Assembly: GCA_950022655.1 (NCBI GenBank)
Contig: OX465584.1
Coordinates: 26,819,469-26,883,468 of the forward strand
From: Alentia gelatinosa
Lineage: Eukaryota > Annelida > Polychaeta > Phyllodocida > Polynoidae
DNA: 64,000 bases
Direction of reading: 5' to 3'
Below are positions 61,101 through 64,000 of this stretch, one piece after another. The translations under genes and the position numbers were made by a program. The stretch's first letter is position 1; each line of letters opens with the position of its first letter. The notes beneath the pieces are model-generated. The model did no database searches, was not told the DNA's origin, and saw only the letters and a list, made by a program, of their open reading frames with translations.

Positions 61101-63906
61101 ATTGAATTCCTTTAACAAAGGGTGAACCTTTGAGTTTCCTCATATTCAATATTGGAAAATGAAATACCAAAAAGTTGTATTGTAAAAATAACTTTTGAGT
61201 ATTACCTACATTACCTCTCAAAACAATACCTACTGGCATCTTCTGGAGATGCCATGAACATTGGCATGCAATCAGACACTATATGGTTTAATTTGTTATG
61301 GTGGCATTCAATTAGAAAATATCATTTGTCACAAGGAGATTTACAAAAACAATTACAACTGATTTTAAAATCAACATTATATTGCAGGCCATCTTTAAAA
61401 TCCTTCTCTTTTACTACAGGTGTCAAGATATTTATTCTCAATAATCACACTTCAATCTGTTCACTTGCCATACTTAAGGTGACAAGAAAATGAATGCTGT
61501 CCATTTATGGTCTGAGAGGGTTTACCTTGAAGCCTCTCTGAAAAAATCTTAAACAGCTTCTATGAAAAACCTCACATGATTTGTTTTAGGTGAGGAGAAG
61601 AATCCATCACATTCTGCAATCAGCCTACAGGTCATTACACCTGATAAGGGTCACCCGACCTAAAGGCACAGAAGTTGACTTCACAGATTTGTCTCCAGCA
61701 GTTACCATTGATCTTCATGTGGCTGTCACGCATCGTACTACTGTGTTGGTCAAGGATCTCCAAGATGATTTACATGCCTTGAGCATAGATCCAGACATTG
61801 TTTTCTCATCTGAGGGAGGTAAGTATATTTTCCTAAACATCGTAACTCTAATTAGTTTGAAATGCATTTTTCATGGAAAATTATGGTACATATATTGATA
61901 ACTGGATCAAAATTATTTCCTGTCTATCCCATTCTCCTTCCCTGATGTAGATGTGAATTGATTTGCTATTGTTATCAAGTTTTTCTGAGATTTCCATGTT
62001 GGTGGGCCCTCAGGTTCCTGAGGGGTTTCTTCCAGAACTTTTGATCTTTTTATCTTGCCAAAAGGATATATTGATTATTGTTGTCATGTCAGTCTTTAGT
62101 CTATTCTGTGCATAAATGAATGTCTTTGCAGGGAATGCATGTGCCAAGGGTGCATGCCATGATCGAACAGAGTGCATTCCTGAACATCTGGGTGGATTCC
62201 GCTGCAGGTGTTCTCATATGGAAGGGCCACAAACACCTTTATGTAGTAAGTACATACTTCCATCATTTACACCCATACATTTGTATTAAGTGTCAGATCA
62301 CCCATACCTTTAAGAAGTACTCTTTTATGTGCTATTTTGAATTTTGAAGTTTCTACATACTTTTAAGTCAGACATGACCATTTATCTCAGTCAGTGTTTA
62401 ACCCTAGGACTTGTGTCATACACCTGTCCTTAGAGTGAATACAGGGCCACCTGCCAAAGGCCTGCACTTGCATGAAAAAAAATTGAAAAATATGTCAAAA
62501 ATACTTGAATGGATCCTATGCTACTACATTGGATTGGGTTGTTCAGTCTTGTTCTTACTCATGTTCTTATTAGATAATCTATGAATGATTATAAGGCTGT
62601 ATGAATTTTGGAAGCCACTTTTCATATATTAAGATGTACATATAGTTATATCTCCTCTTAACCAATTTCAGATCCAGTCATTGCAATTCGAATGCTTATC
62701 AAAGATGTGCCATTTACCCCAGAGCTCGAGCATGTGGAAAGTCCTCATTTCAAAGAGCATCTTTCAAGTTTGCTTTTAAAGGTATGATATACTGAGACAC
62801 TCCCAAGCATGGGACAATGAATGTCTTGAGGCACTCTTATATTTATCACAATAATTGAAAAGGTCTATAACATAATTTTTCAAAGTGTATGTTCACTTGT
62901 AACTAAGGCCATATGTATTGAACTTAACCCATTTATTCTGGTTGATGCTTTGAGGAATCAATCAGGACTGGCCTGGTCATGCCTTGAGGCATCATTTACA
63001 AAATGAATCTTTCATGTAATATAATTGGACATTTTGGCCCAATAAACATGACTTTTTCAAAGAATGTAGGTACAATATATTATATTAAATATTTTTAGTT
63101 GAAATGAGAAGAATGTTAATGATCATGTTTTATGCCATGTGATGGGAAAAGAAAATTTTCACCATCAGTCTCTAGTACCTGGTTCCTAGCGGTATGCATC
63201 TGAACTAGGAAACAGCCCTATGCCCTATTCGCTCACAATAAGGTTGAACAATCATCACTTTTTCTCAAATGATTAAAATTTTTGTAATCTCTGACCTTCT
63301 TTTTGGAAATTCATGTCCTGTCAAATCTGAGTGTATTTACCAGCATCACACTTCATAACAGGGACCCATTGTATTGTATTCATGAATTCATATGATATTT
63401 TTTCCATTGAAAATGTAGGTGAAGAGAAGAATCCAATATGTTCTGCAATCGGACTTCAAGTCATTACACCTGATAAGGGTCAGCAGACCTACAGGTACAG
63501 AAGCCTACCTCACAGAATTGACTCCAGCTGTTACAGTTGAACTTCATGTGGCTCTCACTCATCGTAACCATACCTTAGTGAAGAATTTCCAGGATAATTT
63601 CCATGCCTCAAGCATCTCTCCAGAAATAGTTTTCTCTGTGGAAGCAGGTTAGTATCTATCTCTTTACCATGATGATTCCCATTGCTTTCAACAACATTTC
63701 TCATTCAAAGGCATTTATCAAATATCTATTGTTGATGTCAAAACAGAATATGGTTCTTTCTGTGCCTGATTCAATGACTTTCATCTTTGAAGGGAATGCA
63801 TGTGACAAGGAGAAGTGCCAGAATGGAACAGAATGTATTCCTAAATCTCATGGGAAATTCAACTGCAGGTGCTCTCAAATAGAAGGACTCCAAACACCAT
63901 TGTGCT
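1023..63906 (+). CDS. Giant SEA-EGF repeat gene, interior part (77 exons, 26 modules)
   Basis: Seen: exons of 110, 229 and 114 bp alternate through the window, each with an AG acceptor and a GT donor (one GC). Every one is open in the same reading, with phases 1-0, 0-1 and 1-1. The 110+229 bp pair encodes 113 residues in SEA-like order: strand with LVIKDVPFT, helix with FKEHL, helix with RRIHHILQSAY, strand LHLIRV, strand PAVTVELHVAV, helix with LVK-FQ-NF, strand IVFS-EAG. The 114 bp exon encodes an EGF domain with spacing C-x4-C-x5-C-x9-C-x-C-x10-C. Family knowledge: SEA and EGF domains occur together in membrane mucins and matrix proteins, always extracellular. Inferred: a secreted or tethered matrix/mucin-like protein of at least 3,890 residues. 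Both ends of the gene lie outside the window. No named orthologue is recognised. Confidence 0.87.
1570..3356 (+). other. Intron between modules 1 and 2
   Basis: This is 1.8 kb with no exon. Apart from the fold-back at 2422-2519 and a perfect 14-bp palindrome with CTAGGAG at 2236-2249, it holds three copies of GTGCCATCAG between 2590 and 2700. Nothing else is recognised. Confidence 0.6.
2422..2519. repeat. Fold-back element with CTCCCGTATGCG arms
   Basis: The arms at 2422-2463 and 2479-2519 are inverted repeats ending GTTTTAATCTGGG. A related CGCATACGG palindrome lies at about 2205-2226, so the whole 2205-2519 stretch may be one non-autonomous element. Confidence 0.65.
3357..4908 (+). CDS. 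Module 2: SEA + EGF, single early copy
   Basis: Exons 3357-3466, 3969-4197 and 4795-4908. The first strand reads LVIKHVAFT. The second SEA exon ends HFQATFKPTTISPNI-HSAEAG, closest to the type II modules downstream. The EGF has NGAEC where most copies have NGTEC, so it lacks the sequon. The first-exon donor is gtagga, shared with module 3. The intron before the EGF contains a fold-back element. Confidence 0.85.
4321..4525. mobile_element. Small MITE with GGCCC...CATTGGCCGAC terminal inverted repeats
   Basis: The left end TATAAGGCCCTTTTCCATTG and the right end are inverted copies, about 26 bp each. A second inner inverted pair (CCTAATAG and CTATTAGG) lies inside. The length is about 205 bp and it has no coding capacity. 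Both ends abut TATA, so a TA target duplication is possible. It lies in the module 2 intron before the EGF. Confidence 0.6.
4909..5616 (+). other. Intron between modules 2 and 3
   Basis: There is no exon. A 20-bp unit AATACCTCGTGTACTCGTCT is tandemly duplicated at about 5337-5385. The GC-richer stretch 5190-5340 has no recognisable identity. Confidence 0.5.
5617..6947 (+). CDS. Module 3: SEA + EGF, single early copy
   Basis: Exons 5617-5726, 6167-6395 and 6834-6947. It reads RLVIKDVSFTKDIEHVG in the first exon and TRARGAEAYLTDLAPAV in the second. The EGF starts CMDTRCHNSGEC, without a sequon, and keeps all six cysteines. Features of types I and II are mixed, as expected for a copy that predates the split into types. 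Confidence 0.85.
7052..7149. repeat. (TA)n microsatellite
   Basis: About 98 bp of uninterrupted TA except for one CA-type break near 7124. It lies in the intron between modules 3 and 4. Such tracts vary in length between individuals. Confidence 0.95.
7711..9580 (+). CDS. Module 4: SEA + EGF, single early copy
   Basis: Exons 7711-7820, 9093-9321 and 9467-9580. The first exon reads VRLVIKKVPFTQELEHVG and ends in Ser-Glu before gtaggg. The second has TRPTGTEAYFTDLTPAV followed by VVVLHVAV, a hydrophobic variant of the central strand. The EGF is CNKDECHNGTGC with G before Cys3. A 1.27 kb intron separates the two SEA exons and contains a poly-G run at 8349-8362. Confidence 0.85.
9909..10203. mobile_element. 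MITE with ACCTGTTTCACTAGTTT inverted ends
   Basis: GACCTGTTTCACTAGTTTCG at the left end is matched in inverse orientation at 10181-10203 with one mismatch in the first 24 bases. The length is about 295 bp, it has no ORF and the target duplication is unclear. It lies in the intron between modules 4 and 5. Confidence 0.6.
10655..12421 (+). CDS. Module 5: SEA + EGF, founder-like type I
   Basis: Exons 10655-10764, 11457-11685 and 12308-12421. The start PVIAIRMLIKDV and the VESP motif in the first exon mark type I, as in modules 8, 11, 14, 17, 20, 23 and 26. The second exon reads VSKPTRTEAYITGLSPAV. The EGF is CAMGHCKNGTDC and has Trp between Cys5 and Cys6. It forms the first member of the ancestral I-II-III trimer. 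Confidence 0.85.
11172..11211 (-). mobile_element. Possible Penelope-like element fragment
   Basis: On the minus strand the motif CTGAAGAAGCTGATTC, followed about 10 bases later by CGAAACGTCGTG, resembles a motif common near the 3' ends of Penelope-like elements in invertebrates. Only this signature is seen; there is no reverse transcriptase or endonuclease nearby. Confidence 0.35.
12147..12212. repeat. Short inverted repeat
   Basis: GTTAGCCGACATCAGGTTAG at 12147-12166 is matched in inverse orientation at 12191-12212, with a 22-bp loop. It lies in the module 5 intron before the EGF. Confidence 0.55.
13121..13998 (+). CDS. Module 6: SEA + EGF, founder-like type II
   Basis: Exons 13121-13230, 13348-13576 and 13885-13998. 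Type II is recognised by the PFIPVRLVIKDV start, the HLGSPEFKKHL helix and HFQATFQPSIIS in the second exon. The EGF exon starts GC AAT instead of GG AAT, still Gly across the junction, and carries ADPQTPLC as in later type II copies. The EGF donor is gtgagta, conserved in all type II copies. Confidence 0.86.
14144..15433 (+). CDS. Module 7: SEA + EGF, founder-like type III, GC splice donor
   Basis: Exons 14144-14253, 14946-15174 and 15320-15433. The first exon reads IKLVIKNVQFSPELEHLG and the second has LVKDLQDNLHALSIDPDI and SSEGG, all type III marks. The second SEA exon ends before gcaagt instead of gtaagt. The exon is otherwise intact and continues in frame into a complete EGF, so a functional GC-AG intron is more likely than a null. 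A 10.8 kb intron follows. Confidence 0.86.
15175..15176 (+). promoter_or_regulatory. Non-canonical GC splice donor of module 7
   Basis: The exon-intron junction reads GAG GGA G then gcaagtat. The other type III copies read gtaagtat at the same place. The downstream acceptor is ordinary (ctctctag). GC-AG introns are a known minor class and usually keep the rest of the donor consensus, as here. Confidence 0.75.
16386..16526. repeat. Long imperfect hairpin (fold-back element)
   Basis: The arms 16386-16447 and 16463-16526 pair over about 60 bp. Paired words include ACTCCAC, AATCGT and GTTTGG, with a core of CCCGGCTTCGCCTCG. It is about 140 bp long and non-coding. Confidence 0.7.
17401..17488. 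repeat. Fold-back with ATCGGGCCC arms
   Basis: The arms 17401-17437 and 17452-17488 are inverted copies containing GGGAATTCCCTC and AAATCGGGCC. The loop is about 14 bp. There is no ORF. Confidence 0.7.
17887..17903. repeat. Poly-C run
   Basis: An uninterrupted run of about 17 C. A similar poly-G run lies at 8349-8362. It is a simple homopolymer and is prone to length error in assembly. Confidence 0.9.
20400..21700 (+). pseudogene. Decayed ORF of a repeat-associated invertebrate protein family
   Basis: Plus-strand fragments in shifting frames read in a consistent order: LDTQLYCVALHTFWENETRF, then SGVHLLMNYCRCLGTLMA, then after a frameshift near 20550 GIIEILSGVTELDGLL and NVRALRMVVEEPVRLLL, and later WPTSGTMRDYIDRL and DLYLVFDKYITSKSK. 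The pattern resembles an uncharacterised ORF common in invertebrate genomes, possibly carried by a mobile element. Several stops and frameshifts show it is dead. I cannot name the family. Confidence 0.45.
21973..22652 (-). pseudogene. LINE ORF1-like protein, frameshifted
   Basis: There are two overlapping minus-strand frames. The first (22365-22652) is a Lys/Glu-rich coiled coil (KLNDSINKKISAQEATAK). The second (21973-22365) continues the coiled coil and has RRKSNIILEGLPENPTENLK, the motif seen at the start of the RNA-binding domain in LINE ORF1-type proteins. Stop and start overlap as TGATG at 22363-22367, most simply a frameshift in one ORF. No reverse transcriptase follows on the minus strand, so it is a truncated dead copy. 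Confidence 0.6.
22969..23414. repeat. Direct repeat pair of about 120 bp
   Basis: 22969-23089 and 23295-23414 are nearly identical (ATAATGACTAACACAGACGA at the start, AAAATGGCC at the end), separated by 205 bp of G-rich DNA. They could be short terminal repeats of a non-autonomous element or a tandem duplication. Confidence 0.75.
23415..24500. repeat. GC-rich island with internal tandem repeats
   Basis: Base composition differs sharply from the AT-rich surroundings. A block of about 55 bp (CCTCAGAGGGGAGGC to CCCTCGGAGGTGTGGCGT) occurs at 23833-23890 and 24021-24075. GGGGCAATTGCC occurs near 23516 and 24280, and GACGTGTGGCGAC words recur. Long minus-strand reading frames here are Pro/His/Arg-rich and follow from composition. 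Confidence 0.65.
24736..25657. mobile_element. CACTG-ended DNA element, non-autonomous (CACTA/EnSpm-like)
   Basis: The ends CACTGCACGAAAACCACC and, inverted, CACTGCACGAATACCACT form terminal inverted repeats continuing into ATTTTACATAT. The 3-bp direct repeat TCA flanks it at 24733-24735 and 25658-25660. Subterminal TATACGCC / TATATGCC words recur in both orientations and the core is GC-rich. CACTA superfamily elements have CACTR ends, 2-3 bp target duplications and subterminal repeats, which fits. No transposase is present in its 922 bp. Confidence 0.7.
25661..25712 (-). other. tRNA-like fragment, probably SINE-derived
   Basis: On the minus strand, GACTCCGTGGTGTAGTGG resembles the 5' half of a tRNA with an A box, and GGGGATCAAATCACGG resembles a B box. 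The two halves are too close for a complete tRNA, as the anticodon arm is missing. It abuts the CACTG element end. Confidence 0.4.
26195..26959 (+). CDS. Module 8: type I SEA + EGF, trimer copy H1
   Basis: Exons 26195-26304, 26492-26720 and 26846-26959. This is the first module of the amplified array and its most diverged type I copy: PFAHGLEHVGSSQFKEHL, LAYVSTHMVRVARPIGTEAY and an EGF with CHKDECHNGTEC and KCSQREG. The intron between the SEA exons is only 187 bp; other type I copies have about 636 bp or more. That sets H1 apart from H2-H7. Confidence 0.88.
27179..29349 (+). CDS. Module 9: type II SEA + EGF, trimer copy H1
   Basis: Exons 27179-27288, 27501-27729 and 29236-29349. Differences from the other type II copies include SPESKEHL (Phe to Ser in the helix) and LLVN at the exon end. 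The second exon has TPDLVQHF, the form shared with modules 15 and 24. These three copies also share a mobile element in the following intron. The EGF reads CEKSECHNGTEC. Confidence 0.88.
27837..28621. mobile_element. CACAG/CAATT-ended element, copy in module 9 intron
   Basis: The left end is CACAGCACGAAAAACC. The right end, inverted, starts CAATGTACGAAAATC. It is flanked by GTG at 27834-27836 and 28622-28624. It is 785 bp with TATATGCC-type subterminal words and a GTCAGG-rich core similar to the CACTG element cores. Paralogous introns of modules 12, 18 and 21 read GGAGGTG then TTTGTTCTT without it. Confidence 0.65.
28635..28774. mobile_element. GGGGCC-ended MITE with TTA target duplication
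   Basis: The left end GGGGCCATCCATAAAGTA is matched inversely by TACTTTATGGACGGCCCC, followed by a second copy of the end, ATGGATGGCCCC. TTA flanks it at 28632-28634 and 28775-28777. A 3-bp TWA target and GG ends fit PIF/Harbinger-type MITEs (inference). It is absent from the paralogous introns of modules 15 and 24. Confidence 0.65.
29495..30757 (+). CDS. Module 10: type III SEA + EGF, trimer copy H1
   Basis: Exons 29495-29604, 30102-30330 and 30644-30757. The first exon reads KLVIKNVPFSHELEYMG and the second TRPKGTEVDFTDLSPAV, with DPNI where the other copies have DPDI. The EGF has CHDRTEC, without the NGT sequon of types I and II, and CRCSHMEG before Cys6. A TTTGCAG acceptor precedes the EGF in every amplified type III copy. 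Confidence 0.88.
31340..32573 (+). CDS. Module 11: type I SEA + EGF, trimer copy H2
   Basis: Exons 31340-31449, 32086-32314 and 32460-32573. It reads QYLLQSDFRSLHLIRVSR and AYLTEMTPAV, with Met where later copies have Leu. The THRNHT segment in the SEA part adds an N-glycosylation sequon shared by all type I copies from here on. The donor after the SEA part is gtaagt. The intron between the SEA exons is 636 bp and is an empty site for the CACTG element of modules 14 and 23. Confidence 0.9.
32789..34617 (+). CDS. Module 12: type II SEA + EGF, trimer copy H2
   Basis: Exons 32789-32898, 33107-33335 and 34504-34617. It carries LSMLLVH at the first-exon end and TPYLVQHF in the second, the Tyr form shared with modules 18 and 21. 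The 1,168 bp intron before the EGF is an empty site for the element found in modules 9, 15 and 24. The EGF reads CEKSECRNGTEC with CNCIQMADP. Confidence 0.9.
34763..35839 (+). CDS. Module 13: type III SEA + EGF, trimer copy H2
   Basis: Exons 34763-34872, 35196-35424 and 35726-35839. Private changes are IHVKLVIKN, PFIPDLEYLG, VRKRIHH and DFIDLSPAV. The EGF is CHDQTEC, the Gln form shared with modules 19 and 22. The intron between the SEA exons is 323 bp, the shortest of the type III set. Confidence 0.9.
36421..39794 (+). CDS. Module 14: type I SEA + EGF, trimer copy H3, transposon in intron
   Basis: Exons 36421-36530, 39309-39537 and 39681-39794. The first intron is 2.8 kb because a CACTG-ended element with a nested LINE sits in it. 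It reads QYVLQSDYRSLHLIRVTR and SAEAG, both shared with module 23 and not with neighbouring type I copies. The splice sites flanking the insertion are unchanged. Confidence 0.9.
37184..39266. mobile_element. CACTG-ended DNA element in module 14 intron, with nested LINE
   Basis: The left end is CACTGCACGAAAACCACC and the inverted right end is CACTGCATGAAAACCACC. The TCA duplication is at 37181-37183 and 39267-39269. Subterminal TATATGCC and GGCGTATA words recur. The core near 38570-38900 is GC-rich with no transposase. Empty-site paralogues in modules 11, 17, 20 and 26 read GTATTCATGAATTC here. Confidence 0.8.
37209..38145 (+). mobile_element. 5'-truncated LINE with poly(A) tail, nested
   Basis: The ORF to 37930 encodes the end of a non-LTR reverse transcriptase: NVKKTKLCVSG, then SYNYLGITWDETLSWEK, and a C-terminal MERWNELPYEVQTGSLYTFK. 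The catalytic palm with the FADD-type motif is missing, so the 5' part was lost. After the stop come about 190 bp of 3' UTR, AATAAA at 38118 and about 25 A. ATCTAT occurs at both ends, consistent with a short target duplication. These marks fit target-primed reverse transcription. It is inactive as it stands. Confidence 0.82.
40008..42989 (+). CDS. Module 15: type II SEA + EGF, trimer copy H3, transposon in intron
   Basis: Exons 40008-40117, 40326-40554 and 42876-42989. It has TPDLVQHF and STEAG with gtaggt. The 2.3 kb intron before the EGF contains the second mobile-element family. The EGF is the same as module 12 at the protein level apart from any silent changes. Confidence 0.9.
40662..41505. 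mobile_element. CACAG/CAATT-ended element, copy in module 15 intron
   Basis: The ends are CACAGCACGAAAAACC and, inverted, CAATTCACGAAAACCC, flanked by GTG on both sides (right copy 41506-41508). It is 844 bp. The core at about 41150-41290 is GTCAGTGTCATGCTCAGG-rich. It has no transposase and lacks the GGGGCC MITE that follows the module 9 copy. Confidence 0.68.
43135..44398 (+). CDS. Module 16: type III SEA + EGF, trimer copy H3
   Basis: Exons 43135-43244, 43744-43972 and 44285-44398. Private change: EEFKKYL where the other copies have EEFKKHL. THRTAVLVKDLQDDLHAL shares the DD form with module 25. The second SEA exon uses a TTTTAG acceptor, as in module 25, where the others have TTTCAG. The EGF is CHDRTEC. 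Confidence 0.9.
44984..46253 (+). CDS. Module 17: type I SEA + EGF, trimer copy H4
   Basis: Exons 44984-45093, 45766-45994 and 46140-46253. It reads SDFRSLHLIRVSR and FQDNIHASSIS, with Ile replacing Phe in the last helix. The donor after the SEA part is gttagt, a weaker form shared only with modules 20 and 26. The EGF is CHKDKCQNGTEC. Confidence 0.9.
46471..48301 (+). CDS. Module 18: type II SEA + EGF, trimer copy H4
   Basis: Exons 46471-46580, 46789-47017 and 48188-48301. It belongs to the TPYLVQHF group with modules 12 and 21. The intron before the EGF is 1.17 kb with no inserted element. An AT-rich microsatellite variant precedes the first exon acceptor in the C17-A18 intron. Confidence 0.9.
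48422..49632 (+). CDS. Module 19: type III SEA + EGF, trimer copy H4
   Basis: Exons 48422-48531, 48989-49217 and 49519-49632. The upstream intron is shortened to 120 bp, with the acceptor retained. The intron between the SEA exons contains a stretch around 48685-48740 shared only with module 22. The EGF is CHDQTEC. Confidence 0.9.
50221..51455 (+). CDS. Module 20: type I SEA + EGF, trimer copy H5
   Basis: Exons 50221-50330, 50968-51196 and 51342-51455. It reads SDFKSLHLIRVSR, with Lys shared with module 26. The donor is gttagt. The EGF has NETEC where the family has NGTEC: Gly to Glu beside Cys3, with the glycosylation sequon kept. Confidence 0.9.
51669..53497 (+). CDS. Module 21: type II SEA + EGF, trimer copy H5
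   Basis: Exons 51669-51778, 51987-52215 and 53384-53497. The second SEA exon begins GTT AAG, not GTC AAG, a silent change. TPYLVQHF is present. No mobile element lies in the intron before the EGF. Confidence 0.9.
53641..54854 (+). CDS. Module 22: type III SEA + EGF, trimer copy H5, extra cysteine
   Basis: Exons 53641-53750, 54211-54439 and 54741-54854. The first strand reads YIRCKLVIKN where the paralogues read YIRVKLVIKN, putting an unpaired Cys into a SEA-like domain otherwise free of cysteine. After the EGF the intron is only 378 bp because about 200 bp present in the other copies is missing. The EGF is CHDQTEC. Confidence 0.89.
55233..57653 (+). CDS. Module 23: type I SEA + EGF, trimer copy H6, transposon in intron
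   Basis: Exons 55233-55342, 57165-57393 and 57540-57653. A private change gives PFSPELEHVE where the family has PFTPELEHVE. The first intron carries the same CACTG-ended element as module 14 but without the LINE. SDYRSLHLIRVTR and SAEAG match module 14. Confidence 0.9.
55996..57122. mobile_element. CACTG-ended DNA element in module 23 intron, without LINE
   Basis: It is paralogous to the module 14 copy and starts exactly 18812 bp downstream of it. TCA lies at 55993-55995 and 57123-57125. At the LINE site it reads CATTTTATGTATCTATGTGC without interruption, so this is the pre-insertion state. The length is 1127 bp. Confidence 0.8.
57866..60835 (+). CDS. Module 24: type II SEA + EGF, trimer copy H6, transposon in intron
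   Basis: Exons 57866-57975, 58178-58406 and 60722-60835. A private change gives VTVEFHVAV with Phe in the central strand. It belongs to the TPDLVQHF group with modules 9 and 15, and the same mobile element follows the SEA part. Confidence 0.9.
58515..59345. mobile_element. CACAG/CAATT-ended element, copy in module 24 intron
   Basis: It is paralogous to the module 15 copy at the same intron position, with GTG on both sides. It is 831 bp and differs by small deletions (for example near 59236) and point changes. It is non-coding. Confidence 0.68.
60981..62245 (+). CDS. Module 25: type III SEA + EGF, trimer copy H6
   Basis: Exons 60981-61090, 61590-61818 and 62132-62245. It reads PELEHMGSEEFKKHL, with His where most type III copies have Tyr, and LQDDLHAL as in module 16. 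The downstream intron is shortened to 426 bp relative to its paralogues. The EGF is CHDRTEC. Confidence 0.9.
62672..63906 (+). CDS. Module 26: type I SEA + EGF, trimer copy H7 (cut by window end)
   Basis: Exons 62672-62781, 63419-63647 and 63793-63906. It reads SDFKSLHLIRVSR, donor gttagt. The EGF has a private CDKEKC start where neighbours have CHKDKC. The following type II module lies beyond base 64000; the sequence after the EGF matches the intron that normally leads to it. Confidence 0.9.
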
Positions 63907-64000
63907 GTAAGTATATTTTCCATCATCTTATCCGCACTGTCAAAGTAATATTCATACAAACTTCATACATCTAAGTTAGGAGTAACTAGATACACTACAA

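Larger units (their letters stand above)
26195..62671 (+). repeat. Higher-order tandem array of I-II-III module trimers (H1-H6, then H7)
   Basis: Trimer copies start at the type I first exons: 26195, 31340, 36421, 44984, 50221, 55233 and 62672. Spacings are 5145, 5081, 8563, 5237, 5012 and 7439 bp. The two long copies are explained mostly by transposons. Intron sequences are readily alignable between copies, apart from insertions and deletions, so genomic DNA and not only exons was duplicated. H1 is the most diverged. Confidence 0.92.
50221..64000 (+). repeat. Nine-module block, second copy (H5-H6-start of H7), cut by window end
   Basis: It repeats the block at 31340 in the same order. Shared private marks link H2 with H5 (intron wording before the next type I exon), H3 with H6 (both transposons, SDYRSLHL) and H4 with H7 (gttagt donor). 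The gttagt donor and the 48685-type intron stretch are also in H5, so some exchange between H4 and H5 is likely. Confidence 0.75.

Noticed and set aside
26195..64000. CRISPR array or satellite interpretation of the regular repeats.
   Set aside because: Unit lengths of kilobases, intact exons and splice sites show a protein-coding tandem duplication.

Overview
The window is metazoan genomic DNA, AT-rich and intron-rich, with no bacterial-type features. It holds the interior of one very large plus-strand gene that enters before base 1 and leaves after base 64000. No start codon, signal peptide, transmembrane exon, stop codon or promoter of that gene lies inside. The gene encodes a tandem array of SEA-like domain plus EGF-like domain modules. 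I can place 26 modules built from 77 exons. Each complete module has three exons of fixed size: 110 bp (first third of the SEA fold), 229 bp (rest of the SEA fold) and 114 bp (a six-cysteine EGF). Intron phases are always 1, 0, 1. Each module adds 151 residues, so the window encodes about 3,890 residues of an extracellular or membrane-tethered protein, probably matrix or mucin-like. The species cannot be named; a marine invertebrate is the best guess from SEA/EGF domain content and the mobile-element mix.

Layout: bases 1-15433 hold seven diverged modules. Modules 1-4 are single and modules 5-7 form an ancestral trimer of types I, II and III. Bases 15434-26194 are one 10.8 kb intron full of mobile-element debris: fold-back hairpins, a decayed repeat ORF, a broken LINE ORF1, a GC-rich tandem-repeat island, a CACTG-ended DNA element and a tRNA-like fragment. 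Bases 26195-64000 hold six complete copies and the start of a seventh copy of the I-II-III trimer, each about 5 kb, or 7.4-8.6 kb where transposons sit in the introns. Copies 2-4 (31340-50220) and copies 5-7 (from 50221) correspond one to one at an offset of about 18.8 kb, so the array has three nested levels: exon module, trimer and nine-module block.

The introns carry dated insertions. CACTG-ended elements with 3-bp target duplications occur in some copies, and the other copies show the empty sites. A 5'-truncated LINE with a poly(A) tail is nested in one of two paralogous elements. A small GGGGCC-ended MITE occurs in only one copy. These give a relative chronology for the expansion. All 77 exons stay open, correctly spliced and of constant length, with one GC-AG donor, so the array appears to be functional and under selection.
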